From Bradyrhizobium sp. WBOS07 (lineage in GTDB: Bacteria > Pseudomonadota > Alphaproteobacteria > Rhizobiales > Xanthobacteraceae): DNA of 64,000 bases. The DNA lies in assembly GCF_024585165.1 (NCBI RefSeq), contig NZ_CP029008.1, positions 1,426,001-1,490,000 on the forward strand, written 5' to 3'. The position numbers and the translations under genes were made by a program. Position 1 is the first letter of the stretch. Each line of letters begins with the position of its first letter. The notes beneath the pieces were generated by a model. It did not search any database. It was not told where the DNA came from and worked only from the letters and a program-made list of their open reading frames with translations. This document shows positions 54,587-62,947 of the stretch, piece by piece.

Positions 54587-55141
54587 ATGTCGAAGCGCAT
54601 TGCCTATCTCGCTGCCGCCGCCTTCAGCACCTTGGCCATCACCGCGACAATCGTCGCGCCCGTGAGCGCCGAGGAGAAGACCGTCATGGTCGGCGGCGCC
54701 GCGATGTTCCCGTCGAAGAACATCGTGCAGAACGCGGTCAACTCGAAGGATCACACCACGCTGGTGGCGGCGGTGAAGGCCGCGGGCCTGGTGCCGACGC
54801 TGGAAGGCAAGGGCCCGTTCACGGTGTTCGCACCGACCAACGCCGCCTTCAGCAAGCTGCCGGCCGGCACTGTCGACAACCTCGTCAAGCCCGAGAACAA
54901 GGCGACGCTGACCAAGATCCTCACCTATCACGTCGTGCCGGGCAAGCTCGCGGCCGCCGACCTCTCTGACGGCAAGAAGCTTAAGACCGCAGAGGGCGAG
55001 GAGCTGACGGTCAAGAAGATGGACGGCAAGGTCTGGATCGTCGATGCCAAGGGCGGCACCTCGATGGTGACGATCTCCAACGTCAACCAGTCGAACGGCG
55101 TCATCCATGTGGTCGACACCGTGCTGATGCCGGCGACGTAA
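54587..55141 (+). CDS. Fasciclin (FAS1) domain secreted protein
   Basis: The 184-residue protein has a signal peptide (about 1-26, ending VSAEE) and one FAS1 domain: TLVAAVKAAGLVPTLEGKGP, VFAPTNAAFSKLPAGTVD, LTKILTYHVVPGKL and the final GVIHVVDTVLMP. FAS1 proteins act in periplasmic or surface adhesion. The adjacent oxidoreductase pair and a strong terminator after the gene suggest a separate but related stress unit. Start at ATG 54587 with GGGAGA upstream. Confidence 0.93.
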   Translation: MSKRIAYLAAAAFSTLAITATIVAPVSAEEKTVMVGGAAMFPSKNIVQNAVNSKDHTTLVAAVKAAGLVPTLEGKGPFTVFAPTNAAFSKLPAGTVDNLVKPENKATLTKILTYHVVPGKLAAADLSDGKKLKTAEGEELTVKKMDGKVWIVDAKGGTSMVTISNVNQSNGVIHVVDTVLMPAT

Positions 55142-55186
55142 CACCAGACGATCCTGTTTCATCCCCGAATAGGATGGTTTCAGACC

Positions 55187-55216
55187 GCGAGCCGGGGATA
55201 CCCGGCTCGCTTTTTT
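55187..55216 (+). terminator. Rho-independent terminator after the fasciclin gene
   Basis: GCGAGCCGGG and CCCGGCTCGC pair perfectly over 10 bp around GATA, and TTTTTT follows directly. It is the cleanest terminator in the window, 45 bp after the stop codon. Confidence 0.95.
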
Positions 55217-55324
55217 GTGACCACAATAGCCCGGCGGCATCGATTCGATGGCCGGCTGGGCGTAACGAAAAGCGAAATACCGGCGTATAATTGCTGTCGC
55301 ACGGACGTTCAGGACGGAACCATC

Positions 55325-55954
55325 ATGGCGAGCCTCACAGTCACCGACGAGCAGGTCGGAGCCACCCCGGCCAAAGTGATCCAGCCGGCCTGGGTCCGGG
55401 TCATGCATTGGATCAACGCCCTTGCCATGATCCTGATGATCCTGTCGGGCTGGCAGATCTATAACGCCTCGCCGCTGTTCGACTTCCGCTTCCCGCGCGA
55501 ATACACGCTCGGCGGCTGGCTCGGCGGCGGCCTGCTCTGGCATTTCGCGGCGATGTGGCTGCTGATGATCAACGGCCTCGCTTACCTCGTCACCGGCTTC
55601 GTTACCGGCCGCTTCCGCAAGAAACTGTTCCCGATCACGGCGTCGGGGGTGCTCCGCGACGTCAGGGCCGCCCTGACCTTCAAGCTCGGCCATGACGATC
55701 TCACCGTCTACAATTATGTGCAGCGGCTGCTCTATGCCGGCATCATCGTGGTCGGCGTGCTGATCGTGCTGTCGGGCCTTGCGATATGGAAGCCGGTGCA
55801 GCTCTATTATCTCGTGATGCTGTTCGGCGACTATCCTGCCGCGCGCTATGTCCACTTCTTCTGCATGGCCGCAATCTGCGCGTTCCTGGTCGTTCACGTC
55901 TTGCTCGCGCTGCTCGTGCCGAAGAGCCTGCGCGCGATGATCATCGGCCGCTGA
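55325..55954 (+). CDS. Cytochrome b561/b6-type membrane subunit
   Basis: The 209-residue protein has four helices and His ligands in VRVMHWINALAMILMILSGW, GGGLLWHFAAMWLL, YVHFFCMAAICAFLVVHVL. It fits the hydrogenase-b-type/YedZ-like cytochrome family, which passes electrons between quinones and a periplasmic enzyme. The molybdopterin gene begins 10 bp later, so they probably work as a pair. Start at ATG 55325 with GGACGGAAC upstream (weak). Confidence 0.88.
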   Translation: MASLTVTDEQVGATPAKVIQPAWVRVMHWINALAMILMILSGWQIYNASPLFDFRFPREYTLGGWLGGGLLWHFAAMWLLMINGLAYLVTGFVTGRFRKKLFPITASGVLRDVRAALTFKLGHDDLTVYNYVQRLLYAGIIVVGVLIVLSGLAIWKPVQLYYLVMLFGDYPAARYVHFFCMAAICAFLVVHVLLALLVPKSLRAMIIGR

Positions 55955-55964
55955 GGAGGAGACT

Positions 55965-56747
55965 ATGGCGAAGCGCCCGTTCCTGATTCCAGGCGTCGAC
56001 AGGCGGCTCCTCATCAAGGATTCCCTCAAGACCATGCCTGACGTCACCCGCCGCCGCTTCATCGCGGGCGGCGCCAGCCTGGGCGCGCTGACGCTGCTCA
56101 CCGGCTGCGACGTGATCGACTCGTCCTCGGCCGAGACCATGCTGGCGAAGGTCTCGAAGTTCAACGACGCCGTGCAGGCCTGGATGTTCAATCCCGACGC
56201 GCTGGCGCCGACCTTCCCCGAGAGCGCGATCACCAAGCCGTTCCCGTTCAACGCCTATTACGATCTCGACGACGCGCCCGATATCGATGCCGCCGACTGG
56301 AAGCTCGAGGTGCGCGGCCTCGTCGACAACAAGAAGTCATGGACGCTGGACGAGCTCCACAAGCTGCCGCAGGTCACGCAAATCACCCGTCACATCTGTG
56401 TCGAAGGCTGGAGCGCGATCGGCAGCTGGACCGGCACGCCCATGCGCGACTTCCTGAAATTGATCGGCGCCGACACGCGCGCGAAATACGTCTGGTTCCA
56501 GTGCGCCGACAAGGACGGCTACAATTCGCCGCTGGACATGCGCAGCGCCCTGCATCCGCAGACCCAGATGACGTTCAAATACGCGAACGAGATATTGCCG
56601 CGCGCCTACGGCTTTCCCATGAAGATCCGCGTGCCGACCAAGCTCGGCTTCAAGAACCCGAAATACGTGGTCTCGATGGAAGTCACCAACGATTACAAAG
56701 GCGGCTATTGGGAAGATCAGGGCTACAATTCGTTCAGCGGGAGCTAG
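55965..56747 (+). CDS. Molybdopterin-dependent oxidoreductase, Tat lipoprotein (sulfite-oxidase-like)
   Basis: The 260-residue protein has a Tat motif TRRRFIAGGASLG (28-40) running into a lipobox LTGC, so it should be a lipid-anchored periplasmic protein. The SUOX/MsrP-type Moco domain includes RHICVEGWSAIGSWTGTPM with the Mo-liganding Cys, and FGFPMKIRVPTKLG-like sequence near the end. Substrate could be sulfite, methionine sulfoxide or another S-oxide. GAGGAGGAG before ATG 55965 fixes the start, despite a later ATG closer to the Tat motif. Confidence 0.88.
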   Translation: MAKRPFLIPGVDRRLLIKDSLKTMPDVTRRRFIAGGASLGALTLLTGCDVIDSSSAETMLAKVSKFNDAVQAWMFNPDALAPTFPESAITKPFPFNAYYDLDDAPDIDAADWKLEVRGLVDNKKSWTLDELHKLPQVTQITRHICVEGWSAIGSWTGTPMRDFLKLIGADTRAKYVWFQCADKDGYNSPLDMRSALHPQTQMTFKYANEILPRAYGFPMKIRVPTKLGFKNPKYVVSMEVTNDYKGGYWEDQGYNSFSGS

Positions 56748-56762
56748 CCTCGAACTCCGTGG

Positions 56763-56880
56763 CCGTAGGGTGGATTAGCCGAGCGGCTGTGCGAAGCGCA
56801 GTCGCTTGGCGTAATCCACCATGCTTCAGCGTTCGCTGAACGAAGTTGGTGGATTACGCTTCGCTAATCCACCCTACGGC
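56763..56880. repeat. GTAGGGTGGATTA palindromic repeat (variant family)
   Basis: CCGTAGGGTGGATTAGCC at the left and its partner GCTAATCCACCCTACGG at the right close a 118-bp element, with GTAATCCACC paired internally. The right-hand end contains the TAG stop (minus strand, 56876-56874) of the MFS gene, so the repeat overlaps coding sequence. Confidence 0.88.
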
Positions 56881-58070
56881 ACCGGCTGTTTGGCCACCTT
56901 CCGCTGGCACAGCGCCGCGACGGCGCCCAGCGCCAGCAGCGCCGCCGATACATTGAGCGCGTAGCTCAGGCTTCCCAGCGCATCCGTGATCGCGCCGACA
57001 ACGATCGGGCCCAGCGTCTGGCCGACGCCGAACGAGATCGTCATCGCCGCTATAGCGGTCGGCCACACCTCTGGCGGATAGTTGAAGCGCACGAAGGCGG
57101 TGGTCGAGCCGACCACGGCGAAGAAGGCGACGCCGAATACGATCGCCGAGACCGCGAGCCATGCCGGCGAATGCCCGAGCATTGGCAGGGCGGCACCCAA
57201 TGCGTTGGTGCCGAGGATGATCGCGGTGGCAAGCCCGCCGCGATCGAGCGCCAGCACGCCGCGCCAGGCCCAGGGCGTGACGAAGGCGCTGAGGCCAATG
57301 AGGCCCCAGAATCCCGCCTGCGCCGCGGCCCCGCCGCCGCCGTCGCGCACATAGGCGATCATGAAGGTCATGTAGGCGATGTAGCCGGCGCCGAACAGGA
57401 AATAGCTGGCGAGGTAGATCAGCACGGGCAGGATCGCGAACGAGGCCTGACCGCCGTCCGAGAAGCGGACATCGCTCTCGATCCGGATCAGGAACAGCGG
57501 GATCGTCATCGCGACCGACAATATCGTCAGCGCCCACCACACGATCCACCACGAGCCCGGCCCGAAATATTGCAGCGTGAACGGGGCGATCAGCCCTGAG
57601 GACAGAATGCCGATGCCGGGTCCGGCATAGAACAGGCTGAGCAGAAAATTGGCCCGCGCGGGCTGCGTCTGGGCAATGGTGGCGGCGAGCGCGCCGCCGG
57701 CGACGAAGCCGGCCGCGGCGCCGAGGCCCAGCACGAGCCGCGCCAGGCTCAGCGCGAGGAAATTCTCCGTCAGCGCGCAGGTCGCGAGCGCGGCGACGCA
57801 GGCGAGGGTTCCGCCGCGGATGGCCGCCGCCCAACCGACGCGCTGGATCAGGCGGGACGCTGCAAGCGCGCCCACGAGATAGCCGACGGCGTTGATGGTG
57901 TTCATGAATCCGGCCGCCGAGTAGGACCAGCCGAGGTCCTCACGCATGTCGGGCAGCACCAGCGCATAGGCGAAGCGGCCGATGCCGAGCCCGACGGTGG
58001 CGGCCAGCGAAAGCGTCAGGATCAGCCGCGCGGGATGCGCGTAGGGCGGGGCGCGGTCGGGTGCGTGCAA
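56874..58070 (-). CDS. MFS transporter, YbfB/YjiJ family
   Basis: The 398-residue protein has 12 membrane helices and the family pattern GLGIGRFAYALVLPDMREDLG near the N-terminus. The next helix pair holds GFMNTINAVGYLVGALAASR. Substrates of this family are mostly unknown. The start is a TTG at 58068-58070 with GGAG about 8 bp upstream; there is no in-frame ATG before the first helix. The stop codon lies within a palindromic repeat. Confidence 0.88.
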   Translation of the reverse strand: MHAPDRAPPYAHPARLILTLSLAATVGLGIGRFAYALVLPDMREDLGWSYSAAGFMNTINAVGYLVGALAASRLIQRVGWAAAIRGGTLACVAALATCALTENFLALSLARLVLGLGAAAGFVAGGALAATIAQTQPARANFLLSLFYAGPGIGILSSGLIAPFTLQYFGPGSWWIVWWALTILSVAMTIPLFLIRIESDVRFSDGGQASFAILPVLIYLASYFLFGAGYIAYMTFMIAYVRDGGGGAAAQAGFWGLIGLSAFVTPWAWRGVLALDRGGLATAIILGTNALGAALPMLGHSPAWLAVSAIVFGVAFFAVVGSTTAFVRFNYPPEVWPTAIAAMTISFGVGQTLGPIVVGAITDALGSLSYALNVSAALLALGAVAALCQRKVAKQPVP

Positions 58071-58181
58071 GGGGGTACTCCGGCGTATCGCAGTGTGGCA
58101 GGCCCCGCCCGCCTTGCACAGCCGCACCCCGGCAATGGTGTCTTGCCAAGCGCGCAACGCCGCTCTAGCACTCCGGCCATC

Positions 58182-58287
58182 CGTCATTCCGGGGCGCGCG
58201 CAGCGCGAGCCCGGAATCCATTTCCCCGCCTGCGCTGTGGCCTGATGGATTCCGGGCTCGCTCGCTTTGCTCGCGCCCCGGAATGAC
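58182..58287. repeat. Palindromic repeat, CGTCATTCCGGGGCGCG...CGCCCCGGAATGACG
   Basis: CCGTCATTCCGGGGCGCGCG pairs with CGCGCCCCGGAATGACG, and CCCGGAATCCAT with ATGGATTCCGGG-type partners, so over 60% of the 106 bp is paired. It lies just before leuB; the leuB ATG is 27 bp from its right end. Confidence 0.85.
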
Positions 58288-58313
58288 GAGAGAGGATCGA
58301 AAAGGACACGACC

Positions 58314-59426
58314 ATGGCGACCCACAAATTGCTGCTGCTCCCCGGCGACGGTATCGGCCCCGAGGTGATGGGCGAGGTGAAGCGGCTGATCGACTGGCTC
58401 AATTCGGCCGGGATCGCCAGCTTCGAGACCGACACCGGCCTCGTCGGCGGCTCCGCCTATGATGCGCACAAGGTGTCGATCTCCGAGGGCGACATGGCCA
58501 AGGCCAAGGACGCCGACGCCGTGATCTTCGGCGCGGTCGGCGGTCCCAAGTGGGATGCCGTGCCGTACGAGGTGCGCCCCGAAGCCGGCCTGCTTCGCCT
58601 GCGCAAGGATCTGGCGCTGTTCGCCAACCTCCGTCCCGCGGTGTGCTATCCGGCGCTGGCCGATGCCTCCAGCCTGAAGCGCGAGGCGGTCGAGGGCCTC
58701 GACATCATGATCGTGCGCGAGCTCACCGGCGGCGTCTATTTCGGCGAGCCCAAGACCATCACCGATCTCGGCAACGGCCAGAAGCGCGCCATCGATACCC
58801 AGGTCTACGACACCTATGAGATCGAGCGCATCGGCCGCGTCGCCTTCGAGCTTGCCAGGAAGCGCAAGAACAAGGTGACGTCGATGGAGAAGCGCAACGT
58901 CATGAAGTCGGGCGTGCTCTGGAACGAGGTCATGACCGCCGTTCACAAGCGCGAATACCCCGACGTCACGCTCGAGCACCAGCTCGCCGATTCCGGCGGC
59001 ATGATGCTGGTGAAATGGCCGAAGCAGTTCGACGTCATCGTCACCGACAATCTGTTCGGCGACATGCTGTCCGACATCGCGGCGATGCTGACGGGCTCGC
59101 TCGGCATGCTGCCCTCGGCTTCGCTCGGCGAAGTGGATGTGAAGACCAGGAAGCGCAAGGCGCTGTACGAGCCCGTGCACGGCTCGGCGCCTGACATCGC
59201 AGGCCAAGGCCTCGCCAATCCCATTGCGATGATCTCGTCCTTCGGCATGGCGCTGCGCTATTCCTTCGACATGGGCGCGCTCGCCGACAAGGTCGATCAG
59301 GCAATCGCCGCCGTGCTGGCGAGCGGCCTGCGCACCGCCGACATCAAGTCGGAGGGCACCACGGCCGCGTCCACCACGCAGATGGGCGAAGCGATCCTGA
59401 AGGAATTGCAGAAGCTGCACGCGTAG
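58314..59426 (+). CDS. leuB: 3-Isopropylmalate dehydrogenase
   Basis: LeuB oxidatively decarboxylates 3-isopropylmalate in leucine synthesis. The 370-residue sequence has [34 protein letters not shown] with substrate Arg residues, the metal-binding [17 protein letters not shown], and [18 protein letters not shown] near the NAD site. A normal-length enzyme. GAAAAGGACACG precedes the ATG. leuC/D are not in the window. Confidence 0.97.
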   Translation: MATHKLLLLPGDGIGPEVMGEVKRLIDWLNSAGIASFETDTGLVGGSAYDAHKVSISEGDMAKAKDADAVIFGAVGGPKWDAVPYEVRPEAGLLRLRKDLALFANLRPAVCYPALADASSLKREAVEGLDIMIVRELTGGVYFGEPKTITDLGNGQKRAIDTQVYDTYEIERIGRVAFELARKRKNKVTSMEKRNVMKSGVLWNEVMTAVHKREYPDVTLEHQLADSGGMMLVKWPKQFDVIVTDNLFGDMLSDIAAMLTGSLGMLPSASLGEVDVKTRKRKALYEPVHGSAPDIAGQGLANPIAMISSFGMALRYSFDMGALADKVDQAIAAVLASGLRTADIKSEGTTAASTTQMGEAILKELQKLHA

Positions 59427-59443
59427 CCACAAGCAGCGCCATT

Positions 59444-59534
59444 GTAGGGTGGGCAAAGCGAAGCGTGCCCACGTATCTTTTGCGACCGAGAGAGGTGGTG
59501 GGCACGGCGCAAGGGCGCCTTTGCCCACCCTACG
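59444..59534. repeat. GTAGGGTGGGCAAAG palindromic repeat, copy 3
   Basis: GTAGGGTGGGCAAAGCGAAG and GCGCCTTTGCCCACCCTAC close the element, with CGTGCCCACG and GTGGGCACGG inside. The left half is nearly identical to copies at 54281 and 62096. It follows the leuB stop by 18 bp. Confidence 0.88.
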
Positions 59535-59556
59535 CACCTAAGCACCTTCCCAAACA

Positions 59557-59586
59557 AAAATGGCCGGGCGTGAGCCCGGCCATTTT
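59557..59586 (-). terminator. Rho-independent terminator (bidirectional)
   Basis: AAAATGGCCGGGC pairs perfectly with GCCCGGCCATTTT around a 4-nt loop. On the minus strand TTTTTGTTT follows, so it chiefly ends the hypothetical gene at 59605; on the plus strand TTTTGCTT gives a weaker tract, possibly for leuB. Confidence 0.9.
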
Positions 59587-59604
59587 GCTTCGATACGTAT
59601 CCGC

Positions 59605-59994
59605 TCAGTACAGCGGGAAATTCTGCGGATAGCCGCCGACATCCTGCGGCGGCGAGAGCGGCTGGCGGTCGATCGGACGGTTGAGATTCTCGCGGGCGAA
59701 GGACGGATAGCCCACCGCCGGCGGGAAGGCGTAATCGCTGTACTTGCGGTCGCCCGGATTGACCTCGGTGCCGCCATCGAGCCAGGAGCGCTTGCTGACA
59801 TAGATGCGGGTGCGGCCCTGCTGGTAGACCGCGTTGGGACCGCTCGGGCCGTAATAGGGCCGGCCGCGCTCGTCATAGCGCTTGGTCTTGTTGTCGGCCG
59901 AGGCCGGCGTCGCCAGGAACAAGGCAGAGGACATGGCAATCACGGCGCCCGCAGCAAACAAGGTCGCCAATTTGGCAGAGAATTTCGAGCTCAT
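59605..59994 (-). CDS. Secreted hypothetical protein (129 aa)
   Basis: The signal peptide (about 1-32, ending TPASADN) is followed by a hydrophilic, Tyr/Arg-rich chain with no Cys and no recognisable domain: YYGPSGPNAVYQQGRTRIYV, then SPPQDVGGYPQNFPLY at the end. Probably periplasmic. The chosen ATG at 59994 is 13 codons into a longer frame and gives a standard signal. A terminator follows the stop. Function is not known to me. Confidence 0.75.
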   Translation of the reverse strand: MSSKFSAKLATLFAAGAVIAMSSALFLATPASADNKTKRYDERGRPYYGPSGPNAVYQQGRTRIYVSKRSWLDGGTEVNPGDRKYSDYAFPPAVGYPSFARENLNRPIDRQPLSPPQDVGGYPQNFPLY

Positions 59995-60150
59995 CACGTC
60001 CCCTTCAAGCGGCGCACCGCCAGTCGATTTCACCCCATACTAGCCCGGCCGGGGTCAGCGCAACTAGGTCTATTGGGTCACACCGGCGCGGAATAATCGT
60101 GGGCGTCGGTAAAAGTTGCATCAATACCAGCCACTTGGACTTGATGCCGC

Positions 60151-60936
60151 TCAAAGTGCCCCGCGCAATTGCGCATTCGCGGCGCCCAGCAGCCAGTCCG
60201 GCGAGCCCTGGAGGTCGCAAGCACGGCGCTTCAGCTCGGCCTGGGCGAACTGGCCCGCCAGCTTCGGCTCGTTGCCGGAGGTCAACAGCGTCAGCCGGTT
60301 CAGCGTGCAGGCGATGGCGGCGCGCTGGGCGGGCAGGGTGTCGCCCTGGCAGGAGAAGCCGGAGATCTGCAAGGCCGGCTCCTCACTGCGTTTGAGGTAG
60401 CCGAGGCATGATGGCGTCGTGCCGGTCGGCCGGAACAGCGCCACCGGGCCGAATTTCGTCTCGATCAGGCCGGCCTGCTCGAGCGGGGTCGCCGCGTTCA
60501 GGCCCATCTGGACGGCAAGGTCCATTGCGACGGGACGGGTCACGTCGAATTCACCGCCCTCCCGGTAAATCTCGAGCTCGGCCAGCACCTTGTCTGCCGC
60601 GCCGGTCCAGCGCATGACGTCGCGGCGGCCCCCTTCGGGATGTCGAAGGATGGTGTAAGAGGCTGTTTTCTCTGATGAATCAAGTCGGCTGAGGGCGAAG
60701 GCCGGCTGCGAGCGGTCGGCCACGCTCCAGCCGGGTTTCGGCGCCAGCTCGTCGTCGCGCAGATCGGGCAGCTGGCCGAGCGCCGCAAGGCCAAAGATGG
60801 CAAAGAGCGCGAGCGCCCCCACATAGGCGATCAGCCGCGCCAGCGTGCCGACCACCTCGTCGGCGAAGGCCGCCAGCGCCAGATGGAGGCTGGTCCGGGT
60901 CGAGATTGCGGCCATGCTGGCCTCGGGCGACTGCAT
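60151..60936 (-). CDS. Hypothetical single-TM protein (261 aa)
   Basis: One membrane helix lies at about 36-56 (ARLIAYVGALALFAIFGLAA). Before it is a short cytosolic stretch, and after it about 200 residues that are probably periplasmic. Cys residues (SCLGYLK, FSCQGDTL, AIACTLNRL and RACDLQG) could form disulfides. No family is obvious. It is divergent from asd by 116 bp. Confidence 0.7.
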   Translation of the reverse strand: MQSPEASMAAISTRTSLHLALAAFADEVVGTLARLIAYVGALALFAIFGLAALGQLPDLRDDELAPKPGWSVADRSQPAFALSRLDSSEKTASYTILRHPEGGRRDVMRWTGAADKVLAELEIYREGGEFDVTRPVAMDLAVQMGLNAATPLEQAGLIETKFGPVALFRPTGTTPSCLGYLKRSEEPALQISGFSCQGDTLPAQRAAIACTLNRLTLLTSGNEPKLAGQFAQAELKRRACDLQGSPDWLLGAANAQLRGAL

Positions 60937-61052
60937 CCACGTCCCTAAGGCATGGTCCCACGTTGTCTTGAGGCCGGTTCTCGCATAGAAGCGCTGCTCT
61001 TCCTGTTTAAGCGTCAGCTTCGGGAACGGGCTTTTTCACCGGAGAGTGAACG

Positions 61053-62087
61053 ATGGGTTACAAAGTCGCAATCGTCGGCGCGACCGGCAATGTCGGACGG
61101 GAAATGCTCAACATCCTGGATGAGCGCAAATTCCCCGCGGACGAGGTCGTGGCCCTGGCCTCACGCCGCAGCATGGGCGTCGAGGTCTCCTATGGCGACC
61201 GCACCCTGAAGGTCAAAGCGCTCGAGCATTACGACTTCTCCGACGTCGACATCTGCCTGATGTCGGCAGGCGGCGCGGTCTCGAAGGAATGGTCGCCGAA
61301 GATCGGCGCCGCCGGCGCTGTGGTGATCGACAATTCCTCGGCCTGGCGCATGGATCCGGACGTGCCGCTGATCGTGCCCGAGGTCAACGCGGCTGCGACC
61401 GAAGGCTTCAAGAAGAAGAACATCATCGCCAACCCGAACTGCTCGACCGCCCAGCTCGTGGTGGCGCTCAAGCCGCTGCACGACAAGGCGACCATCAAGC
61501 GCGTCGTGGTCTCGACCTATCAATCGGTCTCGGGCGCCGGCAAGGACGCGATGGACGAATTGTTCTCGCAGACCAAGGCCGTCTACACCAACGACGAGCT
61601 GGTCGCGAAGAAATTCCCCAAGCGCATCGCCTTCAACGTCATCCCGCACATCGACGTCTTCATGGAGGACGGCTACACCAAGGAAGAGTGGAAGATGATG
61701 GCGGAGACCAAGAAGATCCTTGATCCCAAGATCAAGCTCACCGCCACCTGCGTGCGCGTGCCGGTGTTCGTCGGCCATTCCGAGGCCGTCAACATCGAGT
61801 TCGAGAATCCGATCAGCGCCGACGAAGCCCGCGAGATCCTGCGCAAGGCGCCCGGCTGCCTCGTCATCGACAAGCAGGAGCCCGGCGGCTACGCCACGCC
61901 GTATGAGGCGGCCGGCGAGGACGCCACCTACATCAGCCGCATCCGCGAGGACGCCACGGTGGAGAACGGCCTCGTGCTGTGGTGCGTGTCCGACAATCTA
62001 CGCAAGGGCGCGGCCCTCAACGCGATCCAGATCGCGGAAGTGCTGATCAACCGCAAGCTGATCAGCGCGAAGAAGCAGGCGGCCTGA
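61053..62087 (+). CDS. asd: Aspartate-semialdehyde dehydrogenase
   Basis: Asd reduces aspartyl-4-phosphate to the semialdehyde, feeding lysine/DAP, threonine and methionine. The 344-residue sequence has VAIVGATGNVGREML for NADP, NPNCSTAQLV with the nucleophilic Cys130, the STYQSVSGAGKDAMDEL helix, and the catalytic His in ACVRVPVFVGHSEAVN-type sequence. CACCGGAGAGTGAACG gives the ribosome site. A repeat follows the stop by 8 bp. Confidence 0.97.
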   Translation: MGYKVAIVGATGNVGREMLNILDERKFPADEVVALASRRSMGVEVSYGDRTLKVKALEHYDFSDVDICLMSAGGAVSKEWSPKIGAAGAVVIDNSSAWRMDPDVPLIVPEVNAAATEGFKKKNIIANPNCSTAQLVVALKPLHDKATIKRVVVSTYQSVSGAGKDAMDELFSQTKAVYTNDELVAKKFPKRIAFNVIPHIDVFMEDGYTKEEWKMMAETKKILDPKIKLTATCVRVPVFVGHSEAVNIEFENPISADEAREILRKAPGCLVIDKQEPGGYATPYEAAGEDATYISRIREDATVENGLVLWCVSDNLRKGAALNAIQIAEVLINRKLISAKKQAA

Positions 62088-62095
62088 CGCTGCCG

Positions 62096-62191
62096 GTAGG
62101 GTGGGCAAAGGCGCGCTCTTCGCGCGCCGTGCCTACCATCTCTTGCTATGGGAAAGAATTGGTGGGCACGCTTCGCTTTGCCCACCCTACG
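62096..62191. repeat. GTAGGGTGGGCAAAG palindromic repeat, copy 4
   Basis: GTAGGGTGGGCAAAGGCGCG and CTTCGCTTTGCCCACCCTAC close a 96-bp element with CGTGCCTACC and GGTGGGCACG arms. It fills the space between convergent asd and carbonic anhydrase (the latter stops at 62195), as an intergenic hairpin common to both 3' ends. Confidence 0.88.
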
Positions 62192-62194
62192 GCG

Positions 62195-62836
62195 TCACTC
62201 GCCATTCGCGTTCTTGAATTCCTTCGCGACCTTGTCGAGCACGAACAGCGATCCCTCGGCGACGCCGAAATAGGCGCCATGGGTCTGCATCTGGCCTGAC
62301 TCCACGGCCTTGCGCACGAACGGGAAGGTCATCAGGTTTTCCAGGCTGCGGAACACTGCGGCCTTCTCGATCCGCTCGACGAATTGCGCCATGGTTTCGT
62401 GGTCGCGCTGCTCCACCACCTCGCCGGGCTTGATGAACATCTGCATCCATTTGCCGATGAAGTCGCCCGGCGTCAGCGGCTCGATCTTGTCGACGAAGGC
62501 GCGGATGCCGCCGCATTGCGCGTGGCCGAGGATGACGATGTGCTTCACCTTCAGCACCGTCACGGCATATTCCAGCGCCGCCGAGACGCCGTGCGCGGCG
62601 CCGTCGGGCTGATACACCGGCACCAGGTTGGCGATGTTGCGGACGACGAACAATTCGCCCGGGCCGACGTCGAAGATCACCTCGGGCGAGACGCGGCTGT
62701 CGCAGCAGCCGATCACCATCACTTCCGGAAACTGCCCCTTTACCGACAGCTCGCGATAGCGGCTCTGCTCGGTCGGCAGCCGCTGGGTGGCGAAGGCCTT
62801 GTAGCCTTCCAGCAAATGCTTCGGGAATGTCATCAT
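62195..62836 (-). CDS. Beta-class carbonic anhydrase
   Basis: The 213-residue zinc enzyme has VIGCCDSRVSPE with the first Cys ligand (Cys44) and Asp/Arg pair, and HIVILGHAQCGGIRAF with His and second Cys ligands. It interconverts CO2 and bicarbonate, used by carboxylases. Starts at 62836 and 62833 are both ATG. No transporter is nearby. The 111-bp gap before the CitE-like gene is divergent. Confidence 0.95.
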   Translation of the reverse strand: MMTFPKHLLEGYKAFATQRLPTEQSRYRELSVKGQFPEVMVIGCCDSRVSPEVIFDVGPGELFVVRNIANLVPVYQPDGAAHGVSAALEYAVTVLKVKHIVILGHAQCGGIRAFVDKIEPLTPGDFIGKWMQMFIKPGEVVEQRDHETMAQFVERIEKAAVFRSLENLMTFPFVRKAVESGQMQTHGAYFGVAEGSLFVLDKVAKEFKNANGE

Positions 62837-62947
62837 GGCCTATGCCTAATCATATACCGCTGGGGCGAACAAGCCTTTCGAATGAGCAGGCCAGATGCTA
62901 TCGGCTCCGGCCAGAATAAGTTCGAGGAAACCGGAAGGAACGCACGC

